64,000 nucleotides of DNA, taken from the NCBI GenBank assembly GCA_964030785.1, contig OZ034972.1, forward strand, positions 11,232,819 to 11,296,818, written 5' to 3'. This DNA comes from Siderastrea siderea (lineage: Eukaryota; Cnidaria; Anthozoa; Scleractinia; Rhizangiidae). The notes below the pieces were generated by a model. The model searched no databases. It saw only the letters and a list, made by a program, of their open reading frames with translations, and was not told the DNA's origin. Made by a program: the position numbers and the translations under genes. Shown in pieces: positions 21,373 through 34,041 of this stretch (positions are counted from its first letter, which is position 1; the number at the start of each line of letters is the position of its first letter).

Positions 21373-21398
21373 CAGAGTAATGCAGATTTACAGTTACT

Positions 21399-22040
21399 CT
21401 ATAAAACTTCGAGAACTTTTTTCAACTTGTCGCTGATTTTACACCCTTCGAGTTTCCAGCGCAAGGCAGAGAAGTCAGTCTCTTCCAAAACCGTTCTTTT
21501 CTCGCTTTCGTTCTGTACGGCTAAACTATAGCAGTAAAACAAGTAGCGCTCAGAGAATGCTGCCACGGCAGTGAAAACATCCAGCTCAAACGTGCGCAAG
21601 GATTTGTCGATGTCGAGAAGGTCAAGAATAGCATTCACTTGCTCTGCATTAATAGATTGAGCGTATAAATCTCGGAGGGCGCCATGAAGCTCTCTTTTAG
21701 TTATACTTCCATCCCTATCGCGGTCATTTTTAGTAAAATAGTGTCTAAAAAGTGTTCTGCGGCGACCATTTACGCGGCAAAACTGAGCTACGTACTGTAA
21801 AGGAGAAAGAGTTTCAAGAACACGCATGTCCATAGGGAGTTCAAAGCGGCAGCTCTGGCGTGAGAGCGAGTGGGGGCCTTGTAGCCAGGCCTTACCGCTG
21901 TCCGACTTGACTCGCTTGCTCTCTTCTTCCTCCAGATTACCCATGATCTTTAGTGCATCGACTGATGGAGCGCGAGGCCCAGTCCCGCTCTGCGAGGCAG
22001 TTGATGAAGTGCGGGAAAAAGTTCTGCTTAGATCTCGCAT
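21399..22040 (-). CDS. Small EF-hand calcium-binding protein, family not recognised
   Basis: Open frame of 213 aa starting MRDLSRTFSRTSSTAS. The first 60 residues are Ser/Thr/Arg-rich and look disordered. Residues about 70-213 are mostly helical. One canonical EF-hand loop lies at residues 106-117, with Asp at positions 1, 3 and 5, Gly at 6, Ile at 8 and Glu at 12, so Ca2+ binding is likely. A second loop near 143-154 (DIDKSL...) lacks the final Glu and is probably degenerate, a usual paired-EF-hand arrangement. The start is the first ATG; the frame stays open for at least about 20 codons upstream, so an upstream exon or earlier start is possible. No signal peptide or membrane segment. It lies between UBE2K and the FGF gene, same strand. 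I do not recognise the family and assign no function beyond calcium binding. Confidence 0.75.
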   Translation of the reverse strand: MRDLSRTFSRTSSTASQSGTGPRAPSVDALKIMGNLEEEESKRVKSDSGKAWLQGPHSLSRQSCRFELPMDMRVLETLSPLQYVAQFCRVNGRRRTLFRHYFTKNDRDRDGSITKRELHGALRDLYAQSINAEQVNAILDLLDIDKSLRTFELDVFTAVAAFSERYLFYCYSLAVQNESEKRTVLEETDFSALRWKLEGCKISDKLKKVLEVL

Positions 22041-25000
22041 AGCAACTTGTTGATGACAACGTTCGATTGAACCAAAGAATAATGATTCAGCTGTCGATAA
22101 GTAAACGTTACTTAAAATTTATGATTTGGAAATTGAAAATTCCCAATCAATCAGCATATAAAACTTGACGTCTCTAGAGATCCTCCTCAGTTAGTCCTAG
22201 AAACGCCGATTTGTCCGTATAACCACTTTCAAAATAAATATCTATTTGTGTAGTAGGCAGGACACAGGCGCTTAGAAACCATAAAAACTCAATTAAGTCC
22301 ATAAACCGAAGTCGTGACTTCTTGTTCAATGCGGTACTGACAATGCTGATCGAAGTCCTGAAAGTTTCTTTTCCACAGCAGATAAGAACTCAGAGATCCG
22401 TTTGTTAAACTAAAGTAACACTCGAAAACGATTATAACATTTTGTCTTCCTCGCTTCTGTCGTTTCCGTTGACGGACAGACCAAAGCCTTGTATTCTAAC
22501 CGCTCCGCACTCGTTAGCCTCATAACCTCCGATCTTCACTTGTGTAATCTTGTGTTGCCAAAACAAAAATATCCCGCTGGTAACTGACGATCCAGCTTTG
22601 TTTCCCTGTAGATGTTTGTTTGAGGAAAATATTTCTTGTTGTTTCCCACAAGAAGCACTTAGTGACAACAACCTCAAGTTTCTTAATAATGCTTTCCTCT
22701 CAAACATGACGTATTCACTTTGTATTGCCGCCAATGTACACACGGTATAAAGTATTTGCATTTTAAGATATTAAAACGTTCACCGCGTTAATTTTTCTGT
22801 AACTAATGCTTTGTGACATTTTTTCATTTTGTAGAAAAAATCCACAAGAGCAATTTGGAAATTGTATTTCTATGTTAGAAAAACACTCGCCAACGTAACG
22901 TCGCTGAAAAGAATTAACGGATGGTTAAAACGAGGGTGTGCACTGATAAATCACGACAAATTCAAACCATGTTAGGGCCTAATGTATGTTTTAGGTCTAA
23001 TGTATGTTGTATGTTAAAGAGAAAAAAGTTCCACAAATCTGAATTGCAAATAAGCGGGTGCCTTTTCAAGCATTATGTAGTTTTAATGGTTTTATGTCAA
23101 TCATGTTAAAATCCTAACGCGTCTAGGAAACACCGCTTTTGTAATAGAAAATAAATAAATATAGAGTGAAGGATCAACTTTGACATAATCTTTTGTAGCT
23201 GTAATATTGGGTGCGTTCAGTCATTAGAGTTAAATGCAGTGTCACGTACAAGCCTGTTTTTCCGGCCACCAAAAAGGTACAACAATCTTATCGTATCAAC
23301 AGGGTAGCCGGGTGAAAGGTGTCTCTTTAACACGATCGAGAAAATAGCTGTACAAACTCAAGATTTTGTTCGAGTTAAAATAAATTGGCCGTACAGAGGC
23401 GGTGGCCACGTATAAACCCTTCAAGCACCAATGTCAACATGCATGTTCTCCTCTCAACATATATTTCTCCTCTCTCCGTATCAACATGCATGTTCTCCTC
23501 AGGTTAGTATTTAGAACCAAGCGCTGTTCAAAGTTACTGATTGGATTCAGCTGATCGGTCAAAATAAATGTTTAGGCAAAGATTCTGCCAATTGAGAACT
23601 GCGAAAAGGCCAGAGTTCACGCAATGTCAGGACGGTAGAATGCACTTTAAACGTTAAAATCGTTGGGTCGTAAAGCTAACATCTCAGTAGCGAAATCAGT
23701 AAGGGAACCAGCATGGAACTGGTTTGAATTCAACTAATTTGTGAATTGTTTAACAGACATGTTCTTTTTTCTGGTAAAAATGTAATTGCAGCCGCCATCT
23801 GGAAGTGGGCACAAAAAGGAAACTACACTGGAATGGGATCTGAAATGAATCAGGGTCAAGAAATTCTTAAAATCGTGAACTCAAGATTTAGCCTGAATGA
23901 AACTGCCCACTTCATGGCTCTAAAAATATTTATGTTTAGCCCTCCCCCCCCCAAAAAAAAACCACCACCCAAAAAAAAATTATTTTTAGCTTTCCAAAGG
24001 TTAAAAATCATTTTCCTCTCTTTTTTAAAATAAATAAATAAATAAATACAAATTTTACAGTCAAACCGTCACGTTTAATTTGGGCAGTGGTGGCTGTCCT
24101 TTTTTACCACGAATATAGTAGAAGACCTACACCCAATGAATCGGCCCGAAAGCTTTCAATACCTCTCTTTGTGATTTGTGAGGAAGCATTTGATTACATG
24201 CAAGCCCATCATGCCCATGTTAATGTATATTCACGTGGTTTCTGTTTAGGTAGTGGCCATTCAGTAAAAACAGGTGGAGACAAGTGGACTCTAAAATGGT
24301 AACCATGACCGCTTAAAATACAGGGCTGCTTAATACACAGTTTCCTTTTAACAGTAGCAGGGTGTGAAGCAGCATGTAGGCTCAAAAAAATAGGAAAATA
24401 GGAAATTTGGACAAAAAAATAGAAAGAAGGTGGGAAAAAACATGAAAATAGGACGCAAATAGCACATTTCTTGGGCTATGCGATTCCCAATACCACCAGT
24501 TTACTCGATTGTAACCTTACTCAAAAAATGTAACTTGAATGAGCTTTACAAATGTTGAGTTTCGTATTTGTTTCCAGATGACTGCAGAGAAGGTTCATGC
24601 AGCTTCTCGGTTAACCATGCAATTTGATAATAGTTACCAATGTAACACCCGCCAGTTGTAGCATCAACACAGAAATTATGTTTCAAATGCAACAGAATCA
24701 TTCTAGTTAACTCTAATTCAGCTGCTCAACACTTAACTGAGATTTTATGAACTCAACATACTTAATTTTTGTTCAAATCAGCAAAAACAAGAGAAAACTC
24801 ACAAAGTAATCTGTATTCCAACACAAAAAAAACTGCCGGAAGTTGCCTCTCTCACGCCTAGGCAGACTGGAATAGATGCTGCAAACAGCATTCATACCAA
24901 CCCATATAAAATTCTAATCCTAATTAGTTTCCCCTCCCTTTTTTCTTTTTTCTTTTCTTTTTCAATATCCTGGTGATTTTACTTTGACTACTCAAAGTAG

Positions 25001-25870
25001 GAGTATAACGTTTTCTGCACGAGTTTTCTTATCCCTTACAGAGCTAGCTTGGTATTGGCTTTCTTTTCTTCTTTAGCTGATTTACGACTTTGGTTGTATC
25101 AATCATCAAGGATGCTTCTTAGATCACTTACTGTTCTACAGTACTGAAAGAAATTCAATTATTTGTAGTTTGATAGTTCCAACACTTGGTAGTCTACTGG
25201 CAGCATCAATGTCCTTTATCTCATTCCTTCTTTGCTTCATTCAAGCTCTTTTATTGTAATTAATAAACTGTGCCTCTCAGTCTCTGCAAGCATCTTCTCT
25301 TATTCTTGCTTCTTCCTTTCCTCCACTCTTTGCTTTCTGATCTCGACCGCTTGTTTCTTTGACTCATCAGCTTCGTTGCAATCAAGTGCAATGCATGGGC
25401 AGATCTAGACTTTCACAAAATCCTTCGTCGACTTGGTCGCTCGCGCTCGTCGCTTCGCGACTCGCTTCACGTCGCTTCGGGACGCATTTCGGCTTGCTTC
25501 GCTCACCGATCCTAAGAGAGGGCGACTCGGTGCAAGTCTAGGGCAGATCTTACCACCACTTTCCTATCTTGAGGTCATCGATTTCGATCAGGCTTACGTA
25601 GCCTTCTTGGTTGGGCCTCCAATTGCAATCTCTGTATCAGAGAGCTGATTACTTTTGCCATAGTCAACATCTTGCACCTCTCTGCCAGGCATCACTGTTT
25701 TCATATGTTGACATCTTAAAGGGGCATTTCCACGAGTATTTCGCAGATTTTTGGTCAAAACTCTGCTAAAATTATCGGTAGCTAACTTTATCTATGCCCA
25801 ACATTGTGTTTGAACATTTAAAGGAACATATTAACTTAATTTCATAAAGAGAAAACAAACCATGACCAAT

Positions 25871-26354
25871 CAGTCGTAATTACTCAGAAAAAATCTGAGT
25901 CCTCCCAACGGGAGTCGAACCCATGACCTTCCAGGTGCCGGTTGGATACTCTAACCACTGAGCTATGGGAGACTTGTGGTGAGCGAGGCCATGCATATAA
26001 CTAGGTTCATATGTGACACGGGCCTGCTTATACTGCAGGCTCGTAACGTCAAATGACGTCAAATGATCCTCCCAACTCCCGTTGGCAGGACTGAGTTTTT
26101 TTCTGAGTAATTACGACTGATTCAACATTTCTTCTTTTAACACATTTCTCACAGTCGTCACTCCATTATCATATTTACATTTATCATTTGACATTACGAG
26201 CCTGCAGCATAAGCAGGCCTGTGTCACATATGAACCTAGTTATATGGCCTCGCTCACCTCGAGTTTACCATAGCTCAGTGGTCAGAGCATCCAACTGTCA
26301 TGGGTTCGACTCCCGTTGGGAGGACTCAGATTTTTTCTGAGTAATTACGACTGA
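25871..26354. repeat. Head-to-head pair of tRNA-derived SINEs forming a long inverted repeat
   Basis: The left arm 25871-25923 and right arm 26302-26354 are exact or nearly exact inverse copies (GGGTTCGACTCCCGTTGGGA, ACTCAGATTTTTTCTGAGTA). Inner arms also pair (AACCTAGTTATATGGCCTCG). The left tRNA-like head, minus strand 25970-25903, reads TCCCATAGCTCAGTGGTTAG ... GGGTTCGACTCCCG. The right copy has a shortened head. About 60 bp (GATTCAACATTTCTTCTTTT...) is repeated directly at 26120 and 26355. Confidence 0.8.
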
Positions 26355-27825
26355 TTCAACATTTCTTCTTTTAACACATTTCTCACAATCGTCACTCCAT
26401 TATCAAACCATGACCATTTAATGTCGATTTAATGATGACACGCTTAAAGATTTTGAAAAGTTTAGCCTAATTTTTTCAAGTTGCAATCCATTTCCATCCG
26501 TGCCTTCCATAGCAACAGACGACAAAAAATAGCTTCAGTGAAGTAATATAGTCTTAAGTAACCAAACTAGACCATTATTTGTGGGCGTTCATTGATGTGA
26601 GGACATATTTTTTATTTTTAAAGGAATCTGATCATAAGCTTAAGCAACATTTTATACATTTTGTCATACAAGATGTGAACCTGTGGATAGCTCTTCTGAA
26701 AGAAACAAGGGAAATCTTCAAACAGGGTCGACACACTGCTGATGAACTTCAATTGCACTTTTGTTCTTTACTTTCCTGAATTTACGCGAAATGCGTGCCA
26801 GCATTTCTCGCTCTTAATATCAAATTTCTTTATTTGACGGCGGGTTATAATAGAGAAGAGGAAATTGAGAACTCACATAGATGAGTATATAAGGCAACGT
26901 TGTGCAATTTCAATATTACCATTTTATTCAACACACTTGCGGAAGAGTGCACTTGGACGTATTGTATTCTATCTTCTTGTACTTTCATGTAAAACTGACA
27001 TAAGTTCGTGCAATTGTATAACAGGAAATCCAAACACTGCTGGAAAACGCAATAAGCTATTGCCTAAATTATTATGCGAGAACGAGAATACGATTGAAAT
27101 AATAATATTGTCTCTGACTGTAATCATATGTGTAACTATGTTTGTCTCCCTTCGGCTAAGTATCGACCTGACTTTGTGCGTACTGGCAAAAAATGTCTGG
27201 GAACGCCTCTGTCTTCGTCGCTGCGCATTGCTGCCACTCACTTCTAACATGCACTTTTCGGAACTGTACTGGCAACCTTGCTAAGATCCTTCACAAAAGA
27301 GTAGACGCACTCTTACTGCCTTAGAAAACGTCTTTCCTTTAAATCAACGTACTGAATGGCATAAAAATCTCCATTCTTTGTGCACCATGAGCAGAAAAAA
27401 ATAGGAAAAGTAGGAGCTTATCTAAAAAAGATAGGAGAAAATAGAAATGACTAATAAAATAGGGAAAATAGGAACTTGACACGCTGCAATAGGAACAAAT
27501 TATTAAGTTTTAGCAGGCCTATGATGTTTCGTCTAGGAGTCTGCGTTTCCTGGGTCGAGCGTGGTGCCTTGCAACCCAGTTTAACGCTCTTTGACTACAA
27601 AATGCTACTCAATTCTAGGTAAAGTGGGCCGATACCAGTTTTCAAATCGATCCGATATTTGGCCTTTTTTTCGATATTCGTTATCGATATTATGGCGTCG
27701 CACTCGATTCATATTGCGATGTCATTCTTCAAGGTCGAGTCCAGGCTTAAAAGAGTCGAAAACGCGCAAGGAACTTGCCGAATTGCAAAGTTCGGTCGTA
27801 ATTCAACAGAAGGATCATGTCTTTT

Positions 27826-27912
27826 TGTTTTTTTTTGTGTGCTTTTTTTTTTTGTTTTTTTTTTGTTTGTTTTTTTTTGGGTTTGTTTTTGTTTTTTTGT
27901 TTTTTTTTTTGC
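27826..27912. repeat. Poly-T/TTTTG low-complexity tract
   Basis: 87 bp almost only T with scattered G. Open frames crossing it are artefacts. Confidence 0.9.
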
Positions 27913-29251
27913 AAAAACGCTAAACTAGAAGAAGGACTCCGAAAATTTGCACAATTAAACAAACTGAAAGACACAGAAAACACAAGATGTTGTTGTTTCA
28001 CAATAGTTTATGTACAACCTCTCTTTCTTCATATGGTTTAACGGTTAGTTTTTACAGCTATGTTATAAATAAGGCACCATTTACATCATCTACTACAATT
28101 TAACATTGTATCAGGACAATAAACTGTATTTTAAATAAAGAATACTTTGTCCTATTTTAATCTACTCTACGGAAAGTCGCCACAACAACACATATTTTTC
28201 ATGTCTTAGGCAATGAAACTAGTTCACAGCTATTTCAGGAGCAACTGCCTTGGATATACGGTGATAAATACCAACGAGGCACATATCACCGAGTTGATTA
28301 TATAACCACCTCATATCAAACAAGTACGAGCAGAATGATTATTTTATTTTATTCTAAGCCTTGGTAATTGCTGCAGGGCGTTTTTGTTACATTTTAAATT
28401 TTGGACAAAACGTTTTCACGGCAGCGAAAACGTTCAAACACCATGACCTGTATGTTTGATGAAGTAGTGATATTGTAAGGAGAAATTAGATGCTTGTGAA
28501 CCAGAGAGAAAGCTTAAATTCAATGACCAGATAGAGAAATTAATAAAGTGTGAAACGCTTGACTTATAGTTTTGATCTGTTCTACTGTTAATTATGTTCA
28601 GTTAAAGACAAAAAAAAGAGAAATATATCTTAATAGAAGCGTGTGTGGTATACATAGCACAACCCAGCTACGTTGAATGTGGAGAAGTCAAGCTTTAAAT
28701 ACAATTACTCTTGCATTATTTTTTTATAAATAAACATTTTATAAGTTGCAGGTCTTTTGAGGTCACGCATTCGTGTATGTGTGGCACTCGACTTTCACTT
28801 CCCATTTGGTTCCAAATATACTGCTACGCAGATTTATTCAGAACGCACCGCAGTTTGCTTAAACAAGCCCAGAAATAATAGCGCGCCAAACTGGTGCCCA
28901 GTCTCTTCAAAGATTCTGGAGTGGATATTTTGACCTTTTCACTACCAAGAATACCTCAAGTCAAAAATTGAAAAAAAAATGAAAATTCACTTTGCTAAAT
29001 ACCGGAGAACAAAAGGTACCGTAGGAAATAGCTGCATGCTAACCAAATCTTTCATTTAACAGTCACACTTTCGTATTTATGTGCAGACTATATCACTACA
29101 GCTGCAGGACTTCACTGATTTAATTGACTTGAGTTTTAATGCCTCTCTGGCAGTGAAAAAGTTACGTTGTAATCTCTCTAACGTTATAGAAACCAAACTG
29201 GTAATGCAGTTTTTAAATATCAGCAGTTTCAAGCCAATTTTCCTGCCCATT

Positions 29252-29612
29252 TCAGAGCCGCTGTAAATCACCGAAGAGCTTTCTCGAGTCACTTGAGGTT
29301 ATCGCTTGTCGGAAATCGAGACCCGTCGGAAATCTTCGTTGTCTCGAGGAGCGATCGATTAGCACGAACCGGGTGCTTCTCCGGGTACTTCTACGTTTCC
29401 CGTTTGCTGAGACCTTCTTAATTCTGCCTCCATGCTTGAACGCAATGAAATAGTCGCCATTCTTAAAAGCAAAAAAGTCCCCCTGTAGTTGCACACTGAA
29501 AATTGATCCCTTTTTGTCTGGTTGGGTCTAAAGAAAAGGAACAACATTAAACATTATGAGTGAATATATATGTATGTATATGAAATAATCATATATGTGA
29601 TCTTTGGAAGAA

Positions 29613-29697
<85 letters not shown>

Positions 29698-32600
29698 GAA
29701 CGAGAATGGCCGTTTTTATACTAAAGACGCATTATCCGTCTGGGACGAACTTGGGCAGACAACGTTTACTTCGTCTAGTTATGCGTCTCGGTGATCATCT
29801 CGTATAAAGACGGACACAAGACTAATTTTCCGACCATCGGTGTAGTTCGTCTTCTAAGACGAACAAAAGCAGATAATCCCTCTCGACTGATAATACGTCT
29901 TGTGCCCGTCTTTATACAAGTCGAACCACGGGACGCATAACTGGGAGGACCCTTGTTTACCCAAGTTCGTCCCAGACGAACAATACGTCTCTAGTACAAA
30001 AAGGGACGATGATGTTGGTGACACTTTTTCTCGTTACCTATATGCTTGAAAATCCATTGACAAAGTAAGGAGAAAATATATGTTTATCACAATAAGCAAC
30101 ATAGAATACACACCCGGCTGACTAGCGTGCCGTTTGGCTCCATGACGAGATACCGCTGGCTAACAAGACCTTTGATTCTCACCATACACTTGCCAACTAT
30201 CTCGACGATCAGTTGTGCTAAAAGGAGACAAAAAACAACAAAAGATCACTTATGAGATGGTGAATTTTGAAAGAGAATTTCAAAATTTCCTAGTGAGTTT
30301 TAAAAGAGGATGGTTAAAAGGCGGTCCAAGTCACATCAATCACATCAGTCACAGAAGATAAAACACTCATTTCCAACTGTGGATGGCGACCACAGGGGTA
30401 TAAAAGGAATTACAGAGATATTCAAAGGTATGTATGGTTCTACAGGGGTAGTCAAGGGTAGCTGTCGGTGTATAGGGGTATACAGGGTTGGGTGTAAACA
30501 CAGTTTGAGGTTATCAGGGAGACTACATGGTCCCCTAACATGAATTGTGGGTCTTACTTGCGGCCTTTCCCGGTGCTGGTTTCCTGAAAGCTATTATCGA
30601 ATTCTGATCGGACAGTCAATCAAACGAAAGCACGCAGATAGACTAATTGTGGTGCAATTTTTTGCACGTCGTGTTGTTAAAGGAGCTACGTCACGGACAT
30701 TCGTAGTGCTTCTTAATCTCCCTCAGTTGTAACCATCCTGGTTTAGTTTAGGTTTATTATTACTTCTTTGGTGTTTTTCTATCATAGGAAACTATTATTT
30801 TGAGCTTTCCTTCAACTGAGAAAATAATTTTGTCAGATCAGAAAAATGAATGAAAATGCCGTGACATAGTTCCTAAAGACTTGATTATTATTACAGGAAT
30901 AAAGAATATAGAAAATCACCGTCCTTGGATTTTTCGCAGCTAACGTTTGACAATCGAAATAGAGTGGAACCCCGATATAAGGAACTCCTATAAGACCCCG
31001 GTATAACGAACGATATTTTCAGCCCAGCAATAGTAAAATGTATTGGGAAAAAAACCCGAACGAACCCCCGTTGTTATAACGAACACATTTTCCCAGTCCC
31101 TTGCACTTCCGGTTATATCGGGATTCCACTGTATACCACTTCACGGCTCAAGAAAAACAATGCCCTATACCAACCTCAGGATTGAATAAAAGTTCGAAAA
31201 ATTACTACAAGTTCATATTAGTTCTGCATTTGTTGAAATGAGTGTCTATCACGTGATGTTCTCTATGAGGTACTCCTGGTCGTAGCCAATCGGAGTGCCG
31301 ATTTGCCCTCTTAATCAATCTGATGAGATTTAATCCTGAAATTCTTGCTTTGAAATTCACCAGAAGCAAAGTGATTCCCAGTTCCCCAAACCCAGAAATA
31401 AAGACCATCTGCTCCGATAAAAACAAGATACAAGTAGGAAAATACAAATGAGTTTAAAATCAGATTAAAATAGGTCCTATCTGTACAAGTGGATAAATAT
31501 CAGCAGTACATTAACGCACGCGAGCTGAATACGGCCTAGCGGTTTTATATCCGCAGATTTAAGTGTTTAACACTTGATAAAGATCTTTAAGACCCTTTCT
31601 TTCAAATTAAAGTAACTACAGCTTGAAAAGTATTTTTACAATCCCCTTGAGTAACCTTGAATCGTCCAAACAAGCATTTAAGGTACAATCCCACTACTTT
31701 GAAAACAGATTTAAATGGGTGCTAGCTCAGAGAAAAGAGAGGAACGTCAGCAGTACTCCAGCTACACTGACTCTATGTGATCAAATGCACGCAAGCTCAA
31801 TACATGCGTGGGGTTTTAATATACGCAGTTGCAAGTGTGAACACTTAATAAAATCTTGAAAACTCTTCCTAACGCATGAAAAGTGCCAAAGCCCCTTTAG
31901 GATCTTTAAAAACACTTCGATCAACCTAGAATCACGCGAAATAGCATACGAGAGCACAATCAGATGCCACCTTCGGTATTCCGTACCAACGGCTTTTAGA
32001 ACGATTTTTCGTGCCGTGAACTTCGGCACTTAAACTTGAACTTGTCATAAAATCCAATATGAATGACAAAATATCTCTCATGTTAAGTGGCTCAATACAA
32101 GGAAACAAGATTCACTGATTTATCTTTGCCTTATCTTCGCACAGTACACGAAACGTTATCGCAAGTTAGATATATCATCATCTAATAAGAGCTATTTTCT
32201 ACCCCCTTTGAGGGCAATATTTTGTGCACGAGAACTGTGTTTCCGAGAAGAGAGCATTTGTAAGTAAAACACACTTAGGCGGGACTTAGGTTGCCCCCAG
32301 CAGGCAAGTAAAGGATAAATATTTTGCGGCTTAAAGTTAGAAAAACTGTCTTAAAAGGATGTTCGTAATATCCCTGGAAGAGGCACTTTAGTACCCGACC
32401 ACCAAGTCTCTTTAATTTAATTTGGATATTCATTTCAGCGGTTTTTAAATGATCTTTTTCAAGTTGCACTTCAAAGCGGCATTCTTTAATGAATTTCAAG
32501 TATTGCCAAACGGCACAACTTTAAGGAGAAAATATACCCAGTAATAATTTAACTTGGAAAAAAAACTGAAGAACAGAGGCATAGTAAAGTTTTCATGCAA

Positions 32601-34041
32601 GCTGTCTTCATTTCAAGCCCATCACATTTTTACAATTTAATTAAAAGTTTAAGCAACTTAACATTTAACTCTAGGAGACGGAAGGGTTTACATACTAAGT
32701 GACAGAACCCGCAGGAAATCCATTTAAGGCATCTTAAAGATGCCTCCCCAGCTAGATAATCTAATTTAACATTATCAAATTGTTATGATATAAAGAAAGA
32801 ATGCTTGATACGAATGTTATGTTCTATCTCAGTCCTTGAATGGAGTCGAACCCACGACCTTTATTCGGCTACTCCAGCTTGCGTCACGGCTAAATAACAA
32901 AACACATAAGAGTTGTTTGCTTGTAACTGACATTAACAAATTGCAACATAACAAAGAAAGCGAGATCTAGATATTGTAGATTAGAATGCGGCGGAAAGTC
33001 GACAAATATCTGTTTGTTTTCACGGTTTTAAACTTCTTGATGATCTACTAAAGATGTGCTGACTATTCAGCCAGGCTTTTCTATTATTTGTCTAAACCAC
33101 AAATGGTATATTGTTTAAAATCAACATCTTTGGAACTCGAAATGGAAAATAAGCCGACCTCAACACGACAAAAGCGCAAGTGCGTAAATTAGCTACCTAA
33201 GGGATCAACTTGTTTTATGTTTCTCGTTCTGTTACTGTGCTTCTTGCTGGGCGAGAAAGGCAACCTGCTGAGTATCCTGCCGTGAAAACTGCGTAAGATC
33301 TAGGCTCCCCGGTTAACTTTTATTCTCGAGTCAAAGCCATTAAACTGTGAAGCTTCGGTAAACATATAAACACACTAAAGCACGTTCTGAAAGCCGTGCA
33401 ATGAAGGACAAAAAAGAAAGAAGTACAAAACATTTCCTAATAACCGTGCTTATGTGATTAATTTCATCCCACGTAATCAAAAAGTTAAACATCGAAGTCG
33501 CGCGCTTGAAAAACACAAACTTTTTAATCTCTTGAACTTTTCAAATATCGCGGAATAAGTCAACTCGTGTGCGCTGGAATCGTGTTTTGCGCGTAAGCGG
33601 TAAAGTGCCGTCAGTGATTATTCAATAAAGTCGAAAGACTGAAGGAACGCTAAGAAATGAACGAGCAGAGTTCATGTCAGATGACTGGAAATTGAAGAAG
33701 GAACGTCAAAGGAAAGAGAAATGCTTACCATATTGGTTGAAGTTCACAGTGCCATTAATCTTTCCGTCGGGTAAGATCTGCAAATACATGAACGCACGAG
33801 CTGACCATAATGATCGTGGCAGTGTTAAGCTAGGAGGTAGAATTGGTGTGCTTGGCCGGCCTTCGCAGAGAGCATTCTCAACGCCAGAAGTCAAAGGCCT
33901 TGGTCTTTTTGCCCACGGCTTTTTAGTTGCCAGAAGGTTCACGTTTCCATTTGACTTAGGTCGATTTGCCAGAGTCAGCGATGGATTTGACAGGACGAAA
34001 ATAATCGCGATGAGGAAGCTGCACGTGTTGGTGAAAGACAT
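29252..34041 (-). CDS. Fibroblast growth factor family ligand (divergent), 3 exons
   Basis: Secreted FGF-type ligand, expected to act through FGF receptors with heparan sulfate. Exons: 34041-33729, 30217-30114, 29527-29252; GT-AG introns, phases 1 and 0, total 693 nt, 230 aa plus stop. The N-terminus has a clear signal peptide (hydrophobic core LIAIIFVLSNPSLTLA, cleavage near residue 25) and a basic Pro-rich linker. The FGF beta-trefoil starts with ARAFMYLQILPDGKINGT, the classic LQILPDG signature, followed in exon 2 by VRIKGLVSQRYLVMEPNGTL (the VxIxG...YLxM...GxL block). Exon 3 gives FSVQLQGDFF and YFIAFKHGGRIKK, the equivalent of the family's W[YF]VALN-x-x-G strand, then a strongly basic stretch (GKRRSTRRSTR) suited to heparin binding. 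Odd: the usual ECxFxE...NxYNxYxS part is very divergent, and there is a C-terminal extension of about 35 residues after the trefoil. Subfamily not assignable by eye. Confidence 0.85.
29613..29698. repeat. (GAT)n microsatellite in FGF intron 2
   Basis: About 28 uninterrupted GAT units, directly next to the inverted-repeat element that starts at 29710. The poly-Asp and poly-Met frames are not genes. Confidence 0.95.
29710..30004. mobile_element. MITE with 45-bp inverted ends in FGF intron 2
   Basis: The left arm 29710-29755 (CGTCTGGGACGAACTTGGG) and right arm 29960-30004 (CCCAAGTTCGTCCCAGACG) are inverse copies. Inner GACGGACACAAGAC also pairs with GTCTTGTGCCCGTC. No target duplication is obvious because the GAT repeat is at one edge. 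Confidence 0.8.
30960..31133. mobile_element. pogo/Tigger-type MITE, 170 bp, TA target site, FGF intron 1
   Basis: Ends AGTGGAACCCCGATATAA and TTATATCGGGATTCCACT are inverted; TA flanks at 30960-30961 and 31132-31133. The interior repeats TATAACGAAC words. Similar pieces (CATAACGAACCCCGTTATGG) stand at about 5300 and 5690-5760 in UBE2K intron 6. Confidence 0.8.
31512..31960. repeat. Diverged tandem duplication, unit about 275 bp, FGF intron 1
   Basis: The first unit (ACGCGAGCTGAATACGGCC ... TTAAGTGTTTAACACTTGAT) is repeated from about 31787 (CACGCAAGCTCAATACATGC ... GCAAGTGTGAACACTTAATA). Non-coding. Confidence 0.55.

Larger units (their letters stand above)
18251..21398. other. Intergenic between UBE2K start and EF-hand gene; repeats only
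   Basis: Upstream side of UBE2K. It has two direct copies of TACTGCATTTCGGAAGGATT (about 19172 and 19260). A multi-copy GC-rich segment starts with a G run at 19539-19552, followed by CACTCCCTGTAGTGGGCTAT and GGCTCCGCCCGAAAGGGGT. A C run lies at 20400-20411, and an element with inverted ends at 20733-21372. No gene I can support. Confidence 0.6.
22041..29251. other. 7.2-kb intergenic region, no supported gene
   Basis: Holds scattered AT-rich sequence, two tracts rich in AAAATAGGAAAATAGG (about 24380-24470 and 27390-27490, same orientation), a SINE inverted pair (25871-26354), a poly-T tract (27826-27912) and a partial MITE (about 28441-28500). A minus-strand stretch at about 25250-25380 (SKKQAVEIRKQRVEERKKQE, then stop) looks like a coiled-coil gene fragment or old retrocopy, but it is too broken to name. 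A CG-rich low-complexity patch (about 25430-25510) repeats TCGCTTCG-like words. Confidence 0.55.

Noticed and set aside
25903..25970. Possible tRNA gene on the minus strand
   Set aside because: A and B boxes are present but the acceptor stem has mismatches and the anticodon arm is poor; the copy is part of a SINE pair.
24345..27500. One large DNA transposon bounded by CAGGGTGTGAAG and CTTGACACGCTG
   Set aside because: The short end match is weak, no target duplication is present, and the ATAGGAAAA tracts at both sides are in direct, not inverted, orientation.
29570..29807. Open frames giving poly-Asp or poly-Met
   Set aside because: They arise from the (GAT)n microsatellite.
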